Source: a virus. From it: a stretch of DNA of 47,649 nucleotides. The notes beneath the pieces are model-generated. The model was not told where the DNA came from, made no database searches, and saw only the letters and a list, made by a program, of their open reading frames with translations. Location: IMG/VR virus record IMGVR_UViG_3300008954_003537, positions 1 through 47,649 of that record; one strand, 5' to 3'. Shown piece by piece: positions 25,957 to 34,474 of the stretch (position 1 is its first letter; each line of letters opens with the position of its first letter). Made by a program: the position numbers and the translations under genes.

Positions 25957-26746
25957 AAAATAAAGCCTCCCGAATATCATCTGGTGTTAAAACATAGGTA
26001 CCCATATGGGTAACTGAAATTGCTGCCATTTTGTTAGCCATAGGGATTGCTGCTTCAATTTTGTTTTTGCATAAATAGCCAAAAACCAAGGCAGCGAGAA
26101 ACACATCCCCAGCGCCACAAACGTCAAACACTTCTTTTGGCGCTGTTGTATAGTTTTTTCCTTGATATATGGCGCCTCTCTCTCCTAAAGTAACCACAAA
26201 TTGAGGATTGTCAAGATGTTTTTCTATATTTGAATATTCTTTTTCATTAATCTTGATAACGGAGTCAACAAAACAAGTTAAATCTTTCTTTTTAGTATCT
26301 ACGAAGACTGGAATTTTATGTTTAGCAAACAAAGTCGTTAATCTCTTACAAGTATTATACCTTAAAAATCCTTTATTGTAATCACTAATTACAACAGCAT
26401 CGTATTTTTTTAAAATACGCGGGGATGGGGTGCCAATGTCCATTTCTCTTCCGAGTTCCTTTTCGCCTTCATCCCAGCGTAAAATATGCTGGCTATATCT
26501 CTGATCAATAAATCTGTGTTTTTTAGTAATTTCTTCGCTTGTATAGTGATCAACTTTGATTCCAAAAGATTCAAGATTTAATCTCACATTAGAAGACATC
26601 CCTAATTTAGTTTCCTGGCTATATTCTTTGAAGACAGGCACTGGCGCTTCAGGACTAATCCTTTCACATACGCCATAATGATACACGTCCTCGCAGCTAT
26701 CACCGCAAAGCAGAACATTGTATGATTTTTGTTGTTGAAAAACCAT
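25940..26746 (-). CDS. HldE-type heptose-7-phosphate kinase domain (PfkB family)
   Basis: 268 residues, corresponding to the N-terminal domain of bacterial HldE (RfaE). The HldE mark ISPEAPVPVF is near residues 30-40; VVISDYNKGFL, FVDTKKKDL, INEKEYSNIE and FDVCGAGDVFLAAL (catalytic Asp in GAGD) follow in order. HldE kinase phosphorylates D-glycero-beta-D-manno-heptose-7-phosphate at O1. A little shorter than the usual 315-330 residues. GAGAGG before ATG at 26744-26746. It overlaps the adenylyltransferase gene by 47 bases: the two activities that E. coli fuses in one protein are separate here and in reversed order. Confidence 0.92.
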   Translation of the reverse strand: MVFQQQKSYNVLLCGDSCEDVYHYGVCERISPEAPVPVFKEYSQETKLGMSSNVRLNLESFGIKVDHYTSEEITKKHRFIDQRYSQHILRWDEGEKELGREMDIGTPSPRILKKYDAVVISDYNKGFLRYNTCKRLTTLFAKHKIPVFVDTKKKDLTCFVDSVIKINEKEYSNIEKHLDNPQFVVTLGERGAIYQGKNYTTAPKEVFDVCGAGDVFLAALVFGYLCKNKIEAAIPMANKMAAISVTHMGTYVLTPDDIREALFYDVCV

Positions 26747-27119
26747 CTATCCTCTCAAAAAATACCACATTTTTAGCATGCTCTCCTCCAATTACACGCT
26801 TATTTTTATAGTCGCTTCCTACTACCATTAAATCGGGCGCTGTTTCTTTTACCAATTGAATTAATCCATCATCAGAATCAAAAATAAAAACAGCATCGAC
26901 GCACCGGAGAGATTCAAGCATATAAGCACGATTATCTTGTGTATTAATGGGCCTGCCATTGCCCTTGTTTTCTTTAACTCTTCTGTCCGAATCAATTCCT
27001 ACAATCAAATAGTCACAACTTTCCTTAATAAACTCTAACATCTGAATATGTCCAACGTGCAAAATATCAAAACAGCCATTAGTAAAGCCTATAATCTTAT
27101 CTGTTCCAAAATTTGACAT
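26700..27119 (-). CDS. HldE-type heptose-1-phosphate adenylyltransferase domain
   Basis: 139 residues, equivalent to the C-terminal domain of HldE. The nucleotidyl-transfer motif is TNGCFDILHVGHIQML (HxGH near residues 21-24); also IVGIDSDRRVKENKG, RPINTQDNRAYML, VVGSDYKNKRVIGGE and the terminal FSTTKII segment, all family-typical. It activates heptose-1-phosphate with ATP to give ADP-heptose. AAGGAGG precedes ATG at 27117-27119. It lies between the epimerase and kinase genes with overlaps on both sides, so the three are probably translated as a unit. Confidence 0.93.
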   Translation of the reverse strand: MSNFGTDKIIGFTNGCFDILHVGHIQMLEFIKESCDYLIVGIDSDRRVKENKGNGRPINTQDNRAYMLESLRCVDAVFIFDSDDGLIQLVKETAPDLMVVGSDYKNKRVIGGEHAKNVVFFERIDGFSTTKIIQCSALR

Positions 27120-27990
27120 ATTCAGAAATCCCTCCTTTTAATGATATAAAGGGCTTTGCATATTGACCGTAGTTATGCAGTTTGGCAGTGTTTGCCTGAG
27201 TATAACGCTGATATTTTTCTACCAAAGAGTCAGGCATCGGTATTTCCTCTACTTCGAAATCATAATACTCGCCTAATATCTTGGGAATTTCAGTGAAAGG
27301 CTGAGGAATGCCTGTACCGCAGTTAAAAATACCACTAATATGAGGGTTTTCAATAAAATGATCATTAACGCTCACTACATCTTCAACATAAATAAAATCA
27401 CGCAAATAGTTGTCGCTATTTTCAAAAATCTTAATTTTTCCTCCTGCGTCAATTTGCTTCTTAAACTGACACATCACCGATGCCATGGCGCCCTTTCTAT
27501 CTTCCCATGGCCCATAAACATTAAAATAGCGCAATCCTACTACCTGTGGAATATTTGTTTGACCCAAATAAGAGTTTACATATTCGTCAAAGAGCTTTTT
27601 AGATTGTCCATAGATATTTTTTGGTTTAAGCTTAGAGGGCTCGTCCTCCCTATAAGGACCATCGCCATAGACAGCAGCAGAAGATGCATATATAAATCTA
27701 ACATCATACTCTAAACAGATTCTAAATAAATCAAAGCTATAATCAAAATTATGGCGCATCATATAAAAAGGATCGTACACGGTAGTGTCCGAACAAGCGC
27801 CTTGATGAAGAACTACTTTGATTCGATTACGAAAATCCTCTTGTTTCATCTTTTCTAAAAATTCATGAGGATCCATCATAGGAACAGAAGCATGCTTTTT
27901 AAAATCAACCAAAAGAACATCATGTTTATCGACTAATCGTAAATAAAGATTCCAGCCAATAAACCCACTGGCGCCGGTAATAACTACCAT
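27097..27990 (-). CDS. hldD: ADP-L-glycero-D-manno-heptose 6-epimerase (HldD)
   Basis: 297 residues. ITGASGFIGWNL is the NAD(P)-binding motif; LHQGACSDTT is specific to HldD; YASSAAVYGDG, KNIYGQSKKLFDEYV (Tyr-x3-Lys) and VVGLRYFNVYGPWEDRKGAMASV complete the family pattern, as does LRDFIYVEDVV. It converts ADP-D-glycero-D-manno-heptose to the L-glycero form, the donor for LPS inner core. Normal length is about 310. GAGAGGATATAA before ATG at 27988-27990. It leads a heptose gene set that continues with the adenylyltransferase, kinase and a HAD protein. Confidence 0.95.
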   Translation of the reverse strand: MVVITGASGFIGWNLYLRLVDKHDVLLVDFKKHASVPMMDPHEFLEKMKQEDFRNRIKVVLHQGACSDTTVYDPFYMMRHNFDYSFDLFRICLEYDVRFIYASSAAVYGDGPYREDEPSKLKPKNIYGQSKKLFDEYVNSYLGQTNIPQVVGLRYFNVYGPWEDRKGAMASVMCQFKKQIDAGGKIKIFENSDNYLRDFIYVEDVVSVNDHFIENPHISGIFNCGTGIPQPFTEIPKILGEYYDFEVEEIPMPDSLVEKYQRYTQANTAKLHNYGQYAKPFISLKGGISEYVKFWNR

Positions 27991-28833
27991 TTATATCCTC
28001 TCTATGAGATTAACAAAATATTCCAAAGCCTCAATATTTTTTTGTTCTATTGTATCAATAAGCTCATCACCACTCTGTTCGCTATATGGTTCGCTAAAGA
28101 ATCCGATTCTTTTTTTATTTGTAGCTACTCCTAAGTTAAGCATTTTGGCTTCGGCACAAATGCGAGAATATGTCTCCAGCACAGTTGGTAAAAAAATAAA
28201 GTTTTTGCATGCCGCCATCTGCTCTAGAAAATGATAATAATTAGAACTATGCATTTCTAGAGGAGTAATGTTTTGCGAATTACAATAGTTCATAGTTGCA
28301 GTATAATTTTTAGTAGGATTGGCGCTTTTCATGATACCATAATCATGTATTTTTGGCTCCTTGTTTAATTTCCTTAATAATGTTAATGTCTCCGGGCTCC
28401 ACAAGCTACAACCAATACTGTGAACCTGAGCATTGGGAAGATTTAACTTCATTACTTCTTGGCAAATTCTGCTTAATACTACAACAGTTTTAGCATTATT
28501 ATAAAACCTCTCATTAACCAAGCAACTTGTGGGTGCCTTAAAATTCGGAAACCTAGAAGGATCTCTAGTGATTACATATTTGTGATCATGTTCATAAATG
28601 ACATAGGGAACATTATTAATGATATATTCTTTAATAGTATCTGGCAACCAAACAAAATTTCCAACAACAACCGCATCTACTTTTTCAATATTCTGAACGG
28701 TTACTTGATTACACTTGTGTGTGAGAACTTCAAATTGTTTTATCAAATGACGAATAAGATTAGCATCGTTACTCTCGCCACCCCCAAGCAACTCATCACG
28801 GAACAGATCAGCAATAAATGCTATCCGTTTCAT
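27991..28833 (-). CDS. Glycosyltransferase (GT4-like, short)
   Basis: 280 residues. N-terminal IAFIADLFRDELLGGGESNDANLIRHL is a GT-B opening; VGNFVWLPDTIKEYI and YVIYEHDHKYVITRDP are typical of phage and bacterial GT4-like enzymes; C-terminal LPTVLETYSRICAEAKML contains the E-T-Y-S-R-I-C-x-E-A signature that corresponds to the EGFGLxxLEA donor site. Donor unknown. Its ATG overlaps the stop of the preceding GT4 gene (ATGA), giving a run of three glycosyltransferases. Confidence 0.76.
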   Translation of the reverse strand: MKRIAFIADLFRDELLGGGESNDANLIRHLIKQFEVLTHKCNQVTVQNIEKVDAVVVGNFVWLPDTIKEYIINNVPYVIYEHDHKYVITRDPSRFPNFKAPTSCLVNERFYNNAKTVVVLSRICQEVMKLNLPNAQVHSIGCSLWSPETLTLLRKLNKEPKIHDYGIMKSANPTKNYTATMNYCNSQNITPLEMHSSNYYHFLEQMAACKNFIFLPTVLETYSRICAEAKMLNLGVATNKKRIGFFSEPYSEQSGDELIDTIEQKNIEALEYFVNLIERI

Positions 28834-30083
28834 AGCATTTCAATCTCTGATAGTGATTTCAGCCATTCTTTTTCTTCTTCTGATGGAGAGTAAATAGCAT
28901 CCACCATTTTCTGATGCATAATTTCCGGAGAAAACCGTTGGAATAGATTGTCGGCGTATTCCACCGCTGCATCTTTTACAGAGGAGTTCTTATTAAGATC
29001 CTCGTAGCATAATCTCATTTGCTGTTTAGCTGATTTTTCTTGCGGATATGCCCACATAGATTCTTTTATAAGAACATGTTCCCAGAAAGCCTCATCGGGA
29101 ATAGGTTGAATATCATATCTCACGCTATAAAATCTTTCGCGGCCAGATTCATCTATCAGAAAATCCAAATGCCCCGACCAACCAACAGTAACCACAGGTA
29201 AGCCACAATATGCCGCCTCAAACAAAGGCAAGCCAAACCCTTCGCCATGAGAAAACAACACTAGTGCATTAATCTGCGGGTGTTGATATAGGGCGTGCAT
29301 TTCCTCATCTGTCATATCTCCATGGAGGAGGTAGATTTTACAAGTACGCTCGCCGTGATTATCTCTAAGGTAGGATTGAAGATCAAACAGAATTTTTTCA
29401 CGATCCATAAGACAGTTTTTAGCCACATTTGTCTTTAACACCAAACCAACCTCTTCCGTCTGAAATTCTTCTACGAACCATTTTACGGTATTGAAAAGAT
29501 TTTTACGAGGGCCAGCTTGAGCAACACAAAGGAAATTAAAATTGTTTGTGAGTTCAATGTCCAAATCCTCTAGATTGTCGTATTCTTTTACCGGATAATT
29601 TACCACTTCTATGGGTGTTTCCAGTTTAAGGCGCATTTCGTTGCCAGTACCGTCATCGCGTGTCATTGTATAAAGTGTTTCCGCAAACGTTCTCTTGGAA
29701 TGTTCTGAAACCACAATAATTTTGTCCATTTCATTCGCTTTTACAAGCCATTGTGCTGCCACCCTTGTAGTTTCAATGCCTGCAGTTACTCCTACGTTAT
29801 AGGGTGCCATTTTTTGCCATTCATTAGGAATAGTTACTTGAACAGATATATCAAATTGTCCACCCTGTTGCATATAGGCAATTGTTTTTTCAATAGTTCT
29901 ATCAATCCAAAGTCTTTCTTCGGATGACTCGTTTAGCCAAGATGTTTGTCCCCATTGTAAAGGTTGAATAAATATTTCAAACATTTCGCTGCAGCTGCGG
30001 AGAGATCTTAAAACAAAGCGAGCATGCTCCCCATAACCAGATCGAGTTAAGAGCGGCCCTTTTAATATGACTTTCTGTTTCAT
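28830..30083 (-). CDS. GT4 family glycosyltransferase
   Basis: 417 residues from ATG at 30081-30083 (MKQKVILKGPLLTRSGYG), chosen for a strong GGAGG five bases upstream. GT-B fold marks: TRSGYGEHARFVLRSL at the N-terminus, MDKIIVVSEHSKRTFAET in the linker, FLCVAQAGPRKNLFNTVKWF, and the donor-site signature FSHGEGFGLPLFEAAYCGLPVV. The retaining GT4 family uses nucleotide sugars such as GDP-mannose or ADP/UDP sugars. The start overlaps the previous GT4 gene by four bases. Probable assembly enzyme for the island's glycan. Confidence 0.9.
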   Translation of the reverse strand: MKQKVILKGPLLTRSGYGEHARFVLRSLRSCSEMFEIFIQPLQWGQTSWLNESSEERLWIDRTIEKTIAYMQQGGQFDISVQVTIPNEWQKMAPYNVGVTAGIETTRVAAQWLVKANEMDKIIVVSEHSKRTFAETLYTMTRDDGTGNEMRLKLETPIEVVNYPVKEYDNLEDLDIELTNNFNFLCVAQAGPRKNLFNTVKWFVEEFQTEEVGLVLKTNVAKNCLMDREKILFDLQSYLRDNHGERTCKIYLLHGDMTDEEMHALYQHPQINALVLFSHGEGFGLPLFEAAYCGLPVVTVGWSGHLDFLIDESGRERFYSVRYDIQPIPDEAFWEHVLIKESMWAYPQEKSAKQQMRLCYEDLNKNSSVKDAAVEYADNLFQRFSPEIMHQKMVDAIYSPSEEEKEWLKSLSEIEML

Positions 30084-31363
30084 GCAACCTCCAACATATG
30101 CCAACGTTTATATCCAGTTCGGGATCCCCACGAACCATGGTTCTCAATTGTTTTATCCATTATGTCAATCCATCCTTGTTGATATTTTGCAAAACTATAA
30201 TTATCATTTACATGTTGCATGCCTCCGAGGGACATTTTTTTATAAGCTTTTTTGCTCACACTAAGTGCTTTTTTAAGAGTATTAGAAAAATCCTCTTGAG
30301 ATAACCTATCTTCATAAATATAGGGCACTTGGAGCGAACCAATAACCGCTTTTGAAGCCGGTTGTATGCCCCATCCAAACCACTCTTTTCCATTAGTAAC
30401 TTGCTCTTGAAGCCCTCCTGTCATATTAACAATAATAGGAGTGCCGCACGATAACGACTCCAATGTTGACAAGCCAAATCCCTCAGCATCGCTGATATTG
30501 AGAGTAAAATCTGCAGCATTATACATACCTGCTAAATGTTCAGGTTCAATTTTTGATGTAGATATCAACACTTGTCCATCGTTAACCCCTAAATGATTGA
30601 TAATATGCGGCAAGTCTTGTCCATGGGGATCTCTAGCGTCTGTATGCATTAACAGCGTTGCTTGATCGTGCCCGACTTCATCTAAAAATTCCTTAAACCA
30701 CCAAATCAACGTACCCGACTGCTTTCGTCTAGCATTCCGATTGTTCCAGAAGAAAATTTTCTTATTAGGATTCTTTAAGTTTACAGTACTGTTTTGAATT
30801 CTATTTCTTACTTCCGTAACTCTCGCTTTTTCTTCGTCTGTTTTATAAAGGTGAAAGATGCCGGGATCTACGGCATGAGGGTGATAACATGATGATACGC
30901 CTGGGGCGACATCTTGTAAAATTTTGTGAGTTACTTTTGAAATACACACCACTTCATCTGTAGAACGATAAAATTGTCCATTAAAAGAGGGTGCGGGAAA
31001 ATTATCCCACACATGATAATATATCATTGGAAGATGAGTACGAATCTCATTCTCTATTTCCCACAACCATCCAAAAAAGCGGGGATCTGTCATAAACCAT
31101 AGAGCATCTGGCGTTTCTTTTTGTATGATAGAGCGAATAATTTCATGATTTCCATACCCATCGATGGGAAATATGCGCCAATCATCACCCCAGGGCTCTA
31201 CCTTTTGGGGACGATAATCTTGATGTTTGACGGCACCTCCTAAGCAAATAAATTGATATCTATCCGTTTTAAGAAGAGTTTCAATAAAATACTTAGTCTG
31301 AGTCCCAACACCAGAAGGGGATAAAGGGTGATCTGAAATCACCAGGATTTTCTTTTTTGTCAT
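30080..31363 (-). CDS. GT4 family glycosyltransferase
   Basis: 427 residues. ILVISDHPLSPSGVGTQTKYFIETLL (N-terminal GT-B opening), TDEVVCISKVTHKIL, KKIFFWNNRNARRKQSGTLIWWF, and the donor signature ISDAEGFGLSTLESLSCGTPIIV. Same class as the next gene but not a close duplicate. It is the first gene of the glycan island in transcription order, following the exonuclease gene by nine bases. GAGG precedes ATG at 31361-31363. Substrate not predictable by eye. Confidence 0.9.
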   Translation of the reverse strand: MTKKKILVISDHPLSPSGVGTQTKYFIETLLKTDRYQFICLGGAVKHQDYRPQKVEPWGDDWRIFPIDGYGNHEIIRSIIQKETPDALWFMTDPRFFGWLWEIENEIRTHLPMIYYHVWDNFPAPSFNGQFYRSTDEVVCISKVTHKILQDVAPGVSSCYHPHAVDPGIFHLYKTDEEKARVTEVRNRIQNSTVNLKNPNKKIFFWNNRNARRKQSGTLIWWFKEFLDEVGHDQATLLMHTDARDPHGQDLPHIINHLGVNDGQVLISTSKIEPEHLAGMYNAADFTLNISDAEGFGLSTLESLSCGTPIIVNMTGGLQEQVTNGKEWFGWGIQPASKAVIGSLQVPYIYEDRLSQEDFSNTLKKALSVSKKAYKKMSLGGMQHVNDNYSFAKYQQGWIDIMDKTIENHGSWGSRTGYKRWHMLEVA

Positions 31364-31372
31364 TAATTTACC

Positions 31373-32140
31373 TCATGGACAATGTTTAGTGTGTCTAAAA
31401 TTACAGTTATGGCAAGAGAGACGATTCTTGATGTGTCTCTTGTTTTTAATATTGTACAGCGCCTTGTTCAAAAGTTTAAGCGCATTTTGTGTTTTTTTCG
31501 GGCCGCTTGTAACTCTAAAAAATTCAACTCTATTATATTTCGCCGTTCTCTTCAATAGAGCGAAATGTGTTTCGATATCTTTTGGATCAATGTCCAGCTT
31601 CTGCGCAAAGAACTGTTTGTACAAAGTCAATTGATAAGTCACCATTTTGTCGTTCTTTTTGCGCGCGTCCCAGCCCCAGGAACAAGTCTTCCAATCAAAG
31701 ATATGAATTTTCTTATCATGAGGCGTCATCACTACGGCGTCAATAAAGCCTTTAAAATGATAATCTTCCTCACCATCGATTGGTACCATTAGCGGCATTT
31801 CGACATAAAGAACCTCATATCCATTTTCAAAATAATCATCAAGCGCTCCTTTTATTTCAGGGATAATTTTTTTTCCTTGTCCCATCATATCATAAATGAG
31901 TTGTTGATTGATATCTACATTATCATCAAGAGATGCTAAATTCTTTTCGAATTCATGAATAAAAAAATCATCATCTGTATCTTCTAAAAGTAATTTCTTT
32001 TCGCATACTGAGTGCATTGCACTCCCAAAAGCGGTATATTCGTTCCCCTTAAAACCTGATAACTTATCTATACGGGTAAGTTTATGGTAGAAAGCACAAA
32101 AGACCCAGTCTTTTAGCTCTGAATAAGATATATGTGGCAA
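31373..32140 (-). CDS. PD-(D/E)XK exonuclease, Cas4/RecB-like
   Basis: 255 residues beginning with TTG at 32138-32140, which has GGAG five bases upstream. Nuclease core: FGSAMHSVCE (motif with His), FKGFIDAVVM (catalytic Asp), HIFDWKTC (D-x-K), and a QLTLYK helix (QxxxY). An early cysteine (WVFCAFYHK) and three C-terminal cysteines (CHNCNFRHTKHC) match the iron-sulfur arrangement of Cas4/AddB-type nucleases. T4-like marine phages commonly carry such an exonuclease, presumably in replication-recombination. A sigma70-like promoter lies directly upstream, so this gene could lead the transcript covering the glycan island. Confidence 0.87.
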   Translation of the reverse strand: MPHISYSELKDWVFCAFYHKLTRIDKLSGFKGNEYTAFGSAMHSVCEKKLLLEDTDDDFFIHEFEKNLASLDDNVDINQQLIYDMMGQGKKIIPEIKGALDDYFENGYEVLYVEMPLMVPIDGEEDYHFKGFIDAVVMTPHDKKIHIFDWKTCSWGWDARKKNDKMVTYQLTLYKQFFAQKLDIDPKDIETHFALLKRTAKYNRVEFFRVTSGPKKTQNALKLLNKALYNIKNKRHIKNRLSCHNCNFRHTKHCP

Positions 32141-32162
32141 ATTAACTCCAAGTGCAATCTAT

Positions 32163-32191
32163 ATTGTAACACCTTGATCAGCGTTCGTCAA
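32163..32191 (-). promoter_or_regulatory. Sigma70-like promoter before the exonuclease/glycan block
   Basis: Minus strand: TTGACG (32186-32191), 17-base spacer, TACAAT (32163-32168), 10 of 12 matches. The -35 box lies in the last codons of the metallopeptidase gene and the -10 box just after its stop. It is followed by a short leader with GGAG and the TTG start of the exonuclease. It is well placed to give an early, host-polymerase transcript of 31.4 kb downwards. Confidence 0.6.
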
Positions 32192-32876
32192 GTTTTTTTT
32201 CATTTTGTAACAGCACCAGCTTTTTATATAGTTGAGGAGATAACTTTTTTAAGAAATTATGATTAGAATCTAAATAAAATTCTACAAATCCTGTAGCAAA
32301 ATATTCTTTTAGGGAGGTAGCCGCATAAGGAGTGACAAATAATCCCTCCATAAGAGATGCCAGCTTATCATAGCCCACAGTTTCATAAAGGAACATATCG
32401 AATTCTTCATCATATTCCGGCTCTAAAAAGAAGCTTAATGGAGCCTTAAAGCCTTGCGCCCACAATAAATCATGTAAATATTTACGTTTTCTTAAAAACT
32501 CTTTTTTGATTTTCTGATCTGCATAAATCGGATATCCATAAACTTCTTCTATCGCATGGGCAATCTCATGAACAGCATCTTCAAATAGGCTTTGAGAGTC
32601 AGCCGAAGCGGAGGAAATATGGAGGGCGCCATCTTTATAAAAAGCGCTGATTTTTTGTTTTTCGAATTCTTCAAACCACCCAATAATAACCATTTCAATT
32701 TCACGTCGAAGATGTGCGGGTACCACCTCTTCCATCTTGGCTATGACATGTTCAAGATCAATCTTTTTATTTAAAAGAGGATCTTTAACATATACGTGAA
32801 GTCCCGAAGATGTATAAAAATTACTCAGTTGTTCTACTAAGCTTTTCTGCGTATTCGTTAAATAATCTGTCAGCAT
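32178..32876 (-). CDS. HEXXH zinc metallopeptidase-like protein
   Basis: 232 residues. The zinc motif is FEDAVHEIAHAIEEVYG (HEIAH) near residue 102, with later FLYETVGYDKLASLMEGLF and LKEYFATGFVEFYL which may supply the third ligand (Glu). N-terminal part is helical. Proteins of this type recur beside phoH in T4-like marine phages; their substrates are unknown. AGGA lies seven bases before ATG at 32874-32876. The first 56 bases overlap the preceding small gene, unusually long for this genome, so the true start could be slightly further downstream. Confidence 0.78.
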   Translation of the reverse strand: MLTDYLTNTQKSLVEQLSNFYTSSGLHVYVKDPLLNKKIDLEHVIAKMEEVVPAHLRREIEMVIIGWFEEFEKQKISAFYKDGALHISSASADSQSLFEDAVHEIAHAIEEVYGYPIYADQKIKKEFLRKRKYLHDLLWAQGFKAPLSFFLEPEYDEEFDMFLYETVGYDKLASLMEGLFVTPYAATSLKEYFATGFVEFYLDSNHNFLKKLSPQLYKKLVLLQNEKKLDER

Positions 32877-33114
32877 CGTCTAGTCCTACTTGGTAGCCGC
32901 GAAGGTAGTTTTCCTCCGCGATAGCATACATAAATTCTGGAAATTCGACTGCCAGAATCTCTGCAATCATATTTACAGTCACTTCTTCGTGATCCAATTT
33001 GGTTCCCACATATTGTACTAAATAATCTTTAAGTTCCGAATCAGACACAACTGGCATCCCCAACAAGGGATTAGTGTGAGCCTCTTCTTCTGTTTTTACT
33101 TTTTCTTTTTTCAT
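32821..33114 (-). CDS. Small conserved phage protein, unknown function
   Basis: 97 residues, beginning with charged KKEKVKTEEEAHTNPLLGMP and continuing as helices (DSELKDYLVQYVGTKL, MIAEILAVEFPEFMYAIAEENYLRGYQVGL). The FLRGYxxGLxD-like segment is recognisable in many T4-like marine phages, without known function. AAAGGAA precedes ATG at 33112-33114. It lies between PhoH and the metallopeptidase and overlaps the latter by 56 bases. Confidence 0.72.
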   Translation of the reverse strand: MKKEKVKTEEEAHTNPLLGMPVVSDSELKDYLVQYVGTKLDHEEVTVNMIAEILAVEFPEFMYAIAEENYLRGYQVGLDDADRLFNEYAEKLSRTTE

Positions 33115-33122
33115 TTTTTCCT

Positions 33123-34460
33123 TTATAGAGCTTTTGACGCCAAAGTCGCCAGTTCGCTACGTTCTCCTTTTCTAAATGTTACATGGCCCGCAATAGGATA
33201 TTCTTTGAATTTCTCTATTACATGAGCTAAACCATTTGATGTCTCATTAACATAAATATTATCAATTTGTTCAATATCCCCTGTTAATACAATTTTTGTT
33301 CCTTCGCCAATTCTGGTGATAATGGTTTTAACTTCATGCATTGTTAAGTTCTGAGCCTCGTCGATAATAATATATGCATTGGATATTGAGCGTCCACGAA
33401 TATACGTTAAAGCTTCGATTTCTATTTTACCCTTTTCCATATACATTTGTAAAGCGCTTTTCTCATTTCCTAGCAAAAACTGCAAATTATCCTGAATTGG
33501 CATTAGCCAAGGTAACATTTTTTCTTCCATCGTGCCGGGCAGAAAGCCAATATCTTTTCCGAGTGGTTGCACTGGGCGCGAAACAATCATCCTCGAATAT
33601 ATATTTCCTTTATCTCTTATTCCGATTGTTTGCTGGAGTCCAGCAGCAATGGAAACTAAAGTTTTGCCAGAGCCAGCCCTTCCAACAAGTGTCACCATTT
33701 TTACAGATGGATCTAGGAGCAAGTCAATTGCGGACGCCTGCTCCTTGTTCCTTGAATTAATTTTCCATTCATCTATCTTGTCATTAACAACTTTTTTAAG
33801 AGGAGTGTAGTGGTTATAGAAGCGCGCAATGGCGGATTTTTTCTCATTAGCATTGGACACCATTAAGATGTACTGGTTTGGATACCAAATATCTTTTGTT
33901 TCTTCTTTCCCTATCAATATCTCCTCTCCATTATAAAAACGATCAATTACCTGATCATCGACGCTATGAGTGGTAAAGCCAGTATAAAGCTCATCCGACG
34001 ACACTACTGCTTTTTCGGTTAAGTAATCTTCTGATATTAATCCAACTGAATCACTTATTACTCTCATATTAATATCGCGAGATACAATAATCGTTTTTCT
34101 TCTGGGTATTAGATTTTGTATTACTTTTGCTGTGGCAATAATTACATGATCAGGGACATTGAGATCTAAATCTGGAGGAAATATTATGTCCTTAAGACAG
34201 TCGTAAGACATTACTCTCAAAATACCCTTTCCCTTACCTATTCGGACTCCTTTTTGGAGATTACCTTTGTTTCTTAATTCATCCAATAAGCGTATTATAC
34301 GTCTAGCGTTAACACCTACGTTATCTTGACGTTTTTTATGCTTATCAATTTCCTCTAATACCTTTAAAGGAACAAAGATATCATGATTCTTAAATTTAAA
34401 TATTGCTTCTGCGTCTGTTAAATGTACACTAGTATCTAAGACATAGTTGTTTTTAGCCAT
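33123..34460 (-). CDS. phoH: PIN-domain PhoH-like ATPase (PhoH2 type)
   Basis: 445 residues. N-terminal PIN nuclease-like domain: YVLDTSVHLTDA, VPLKVLEEIDKHK, NARRIIRLLDEL, DHVIIATA and IVSRDINMRV with the acidic residues of a PIN site. C-terminal PhoH ATPase: VTLVGRAGSGKTLVSIAAG (Walker A) near residue 260, MIVSRPVQPLGKDIGFLPG, and IIIDEAQNLTMHEVKTIITRIG (Walker B), then GDIEQID. Bacterial PhoH2 proteins act as RNA helicase-nucleases. Many phages keep only the ATPase part; this one has the full two-domain form. ATG at 34458-34460. Confidence 0.93.
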   Translation of the reverse strand: MAKNNYVLDTSVHLTDAEAIFKFKNHDIFVPLKVLEEIDKHKKRQDNVGVNARRIIRLLDELRNKGNLQKGVRIGKGKGILRVMSYDCLKDIIFPPDLDLNVPDHVIIATAKVIQNLIPRRKTIIVSRDINMRVISDSVGLISEDYLTEKAVVSSDELYTGFTTHSVDDQVIDRFYNGEEILIGKEETKDIWYPNQYILMVSNANEKKSAIARFYNHYTPLKKVVNDKIDEWKINSRNKEQASAIDLLLDPSVKMVTLVGRAGSGKTLVSIAAGLQQTIGIRDKGNIYSRMIVSRPVQPLGKDIGFLPGTMEEKMLPWLMPIQDNLQFLLGNEKSALQMYMEKGKIEIEALTYIRGRSISNAYIIIDEAQNLTMHEVKTIITRIGEGTKIVLTGDIEQIDNIYVNETSNGLAHVIEKFKEYPIAGHVTFRKGERSELATLASKAL

Positions 34461-34474
34461 GGTTCACCATATAA

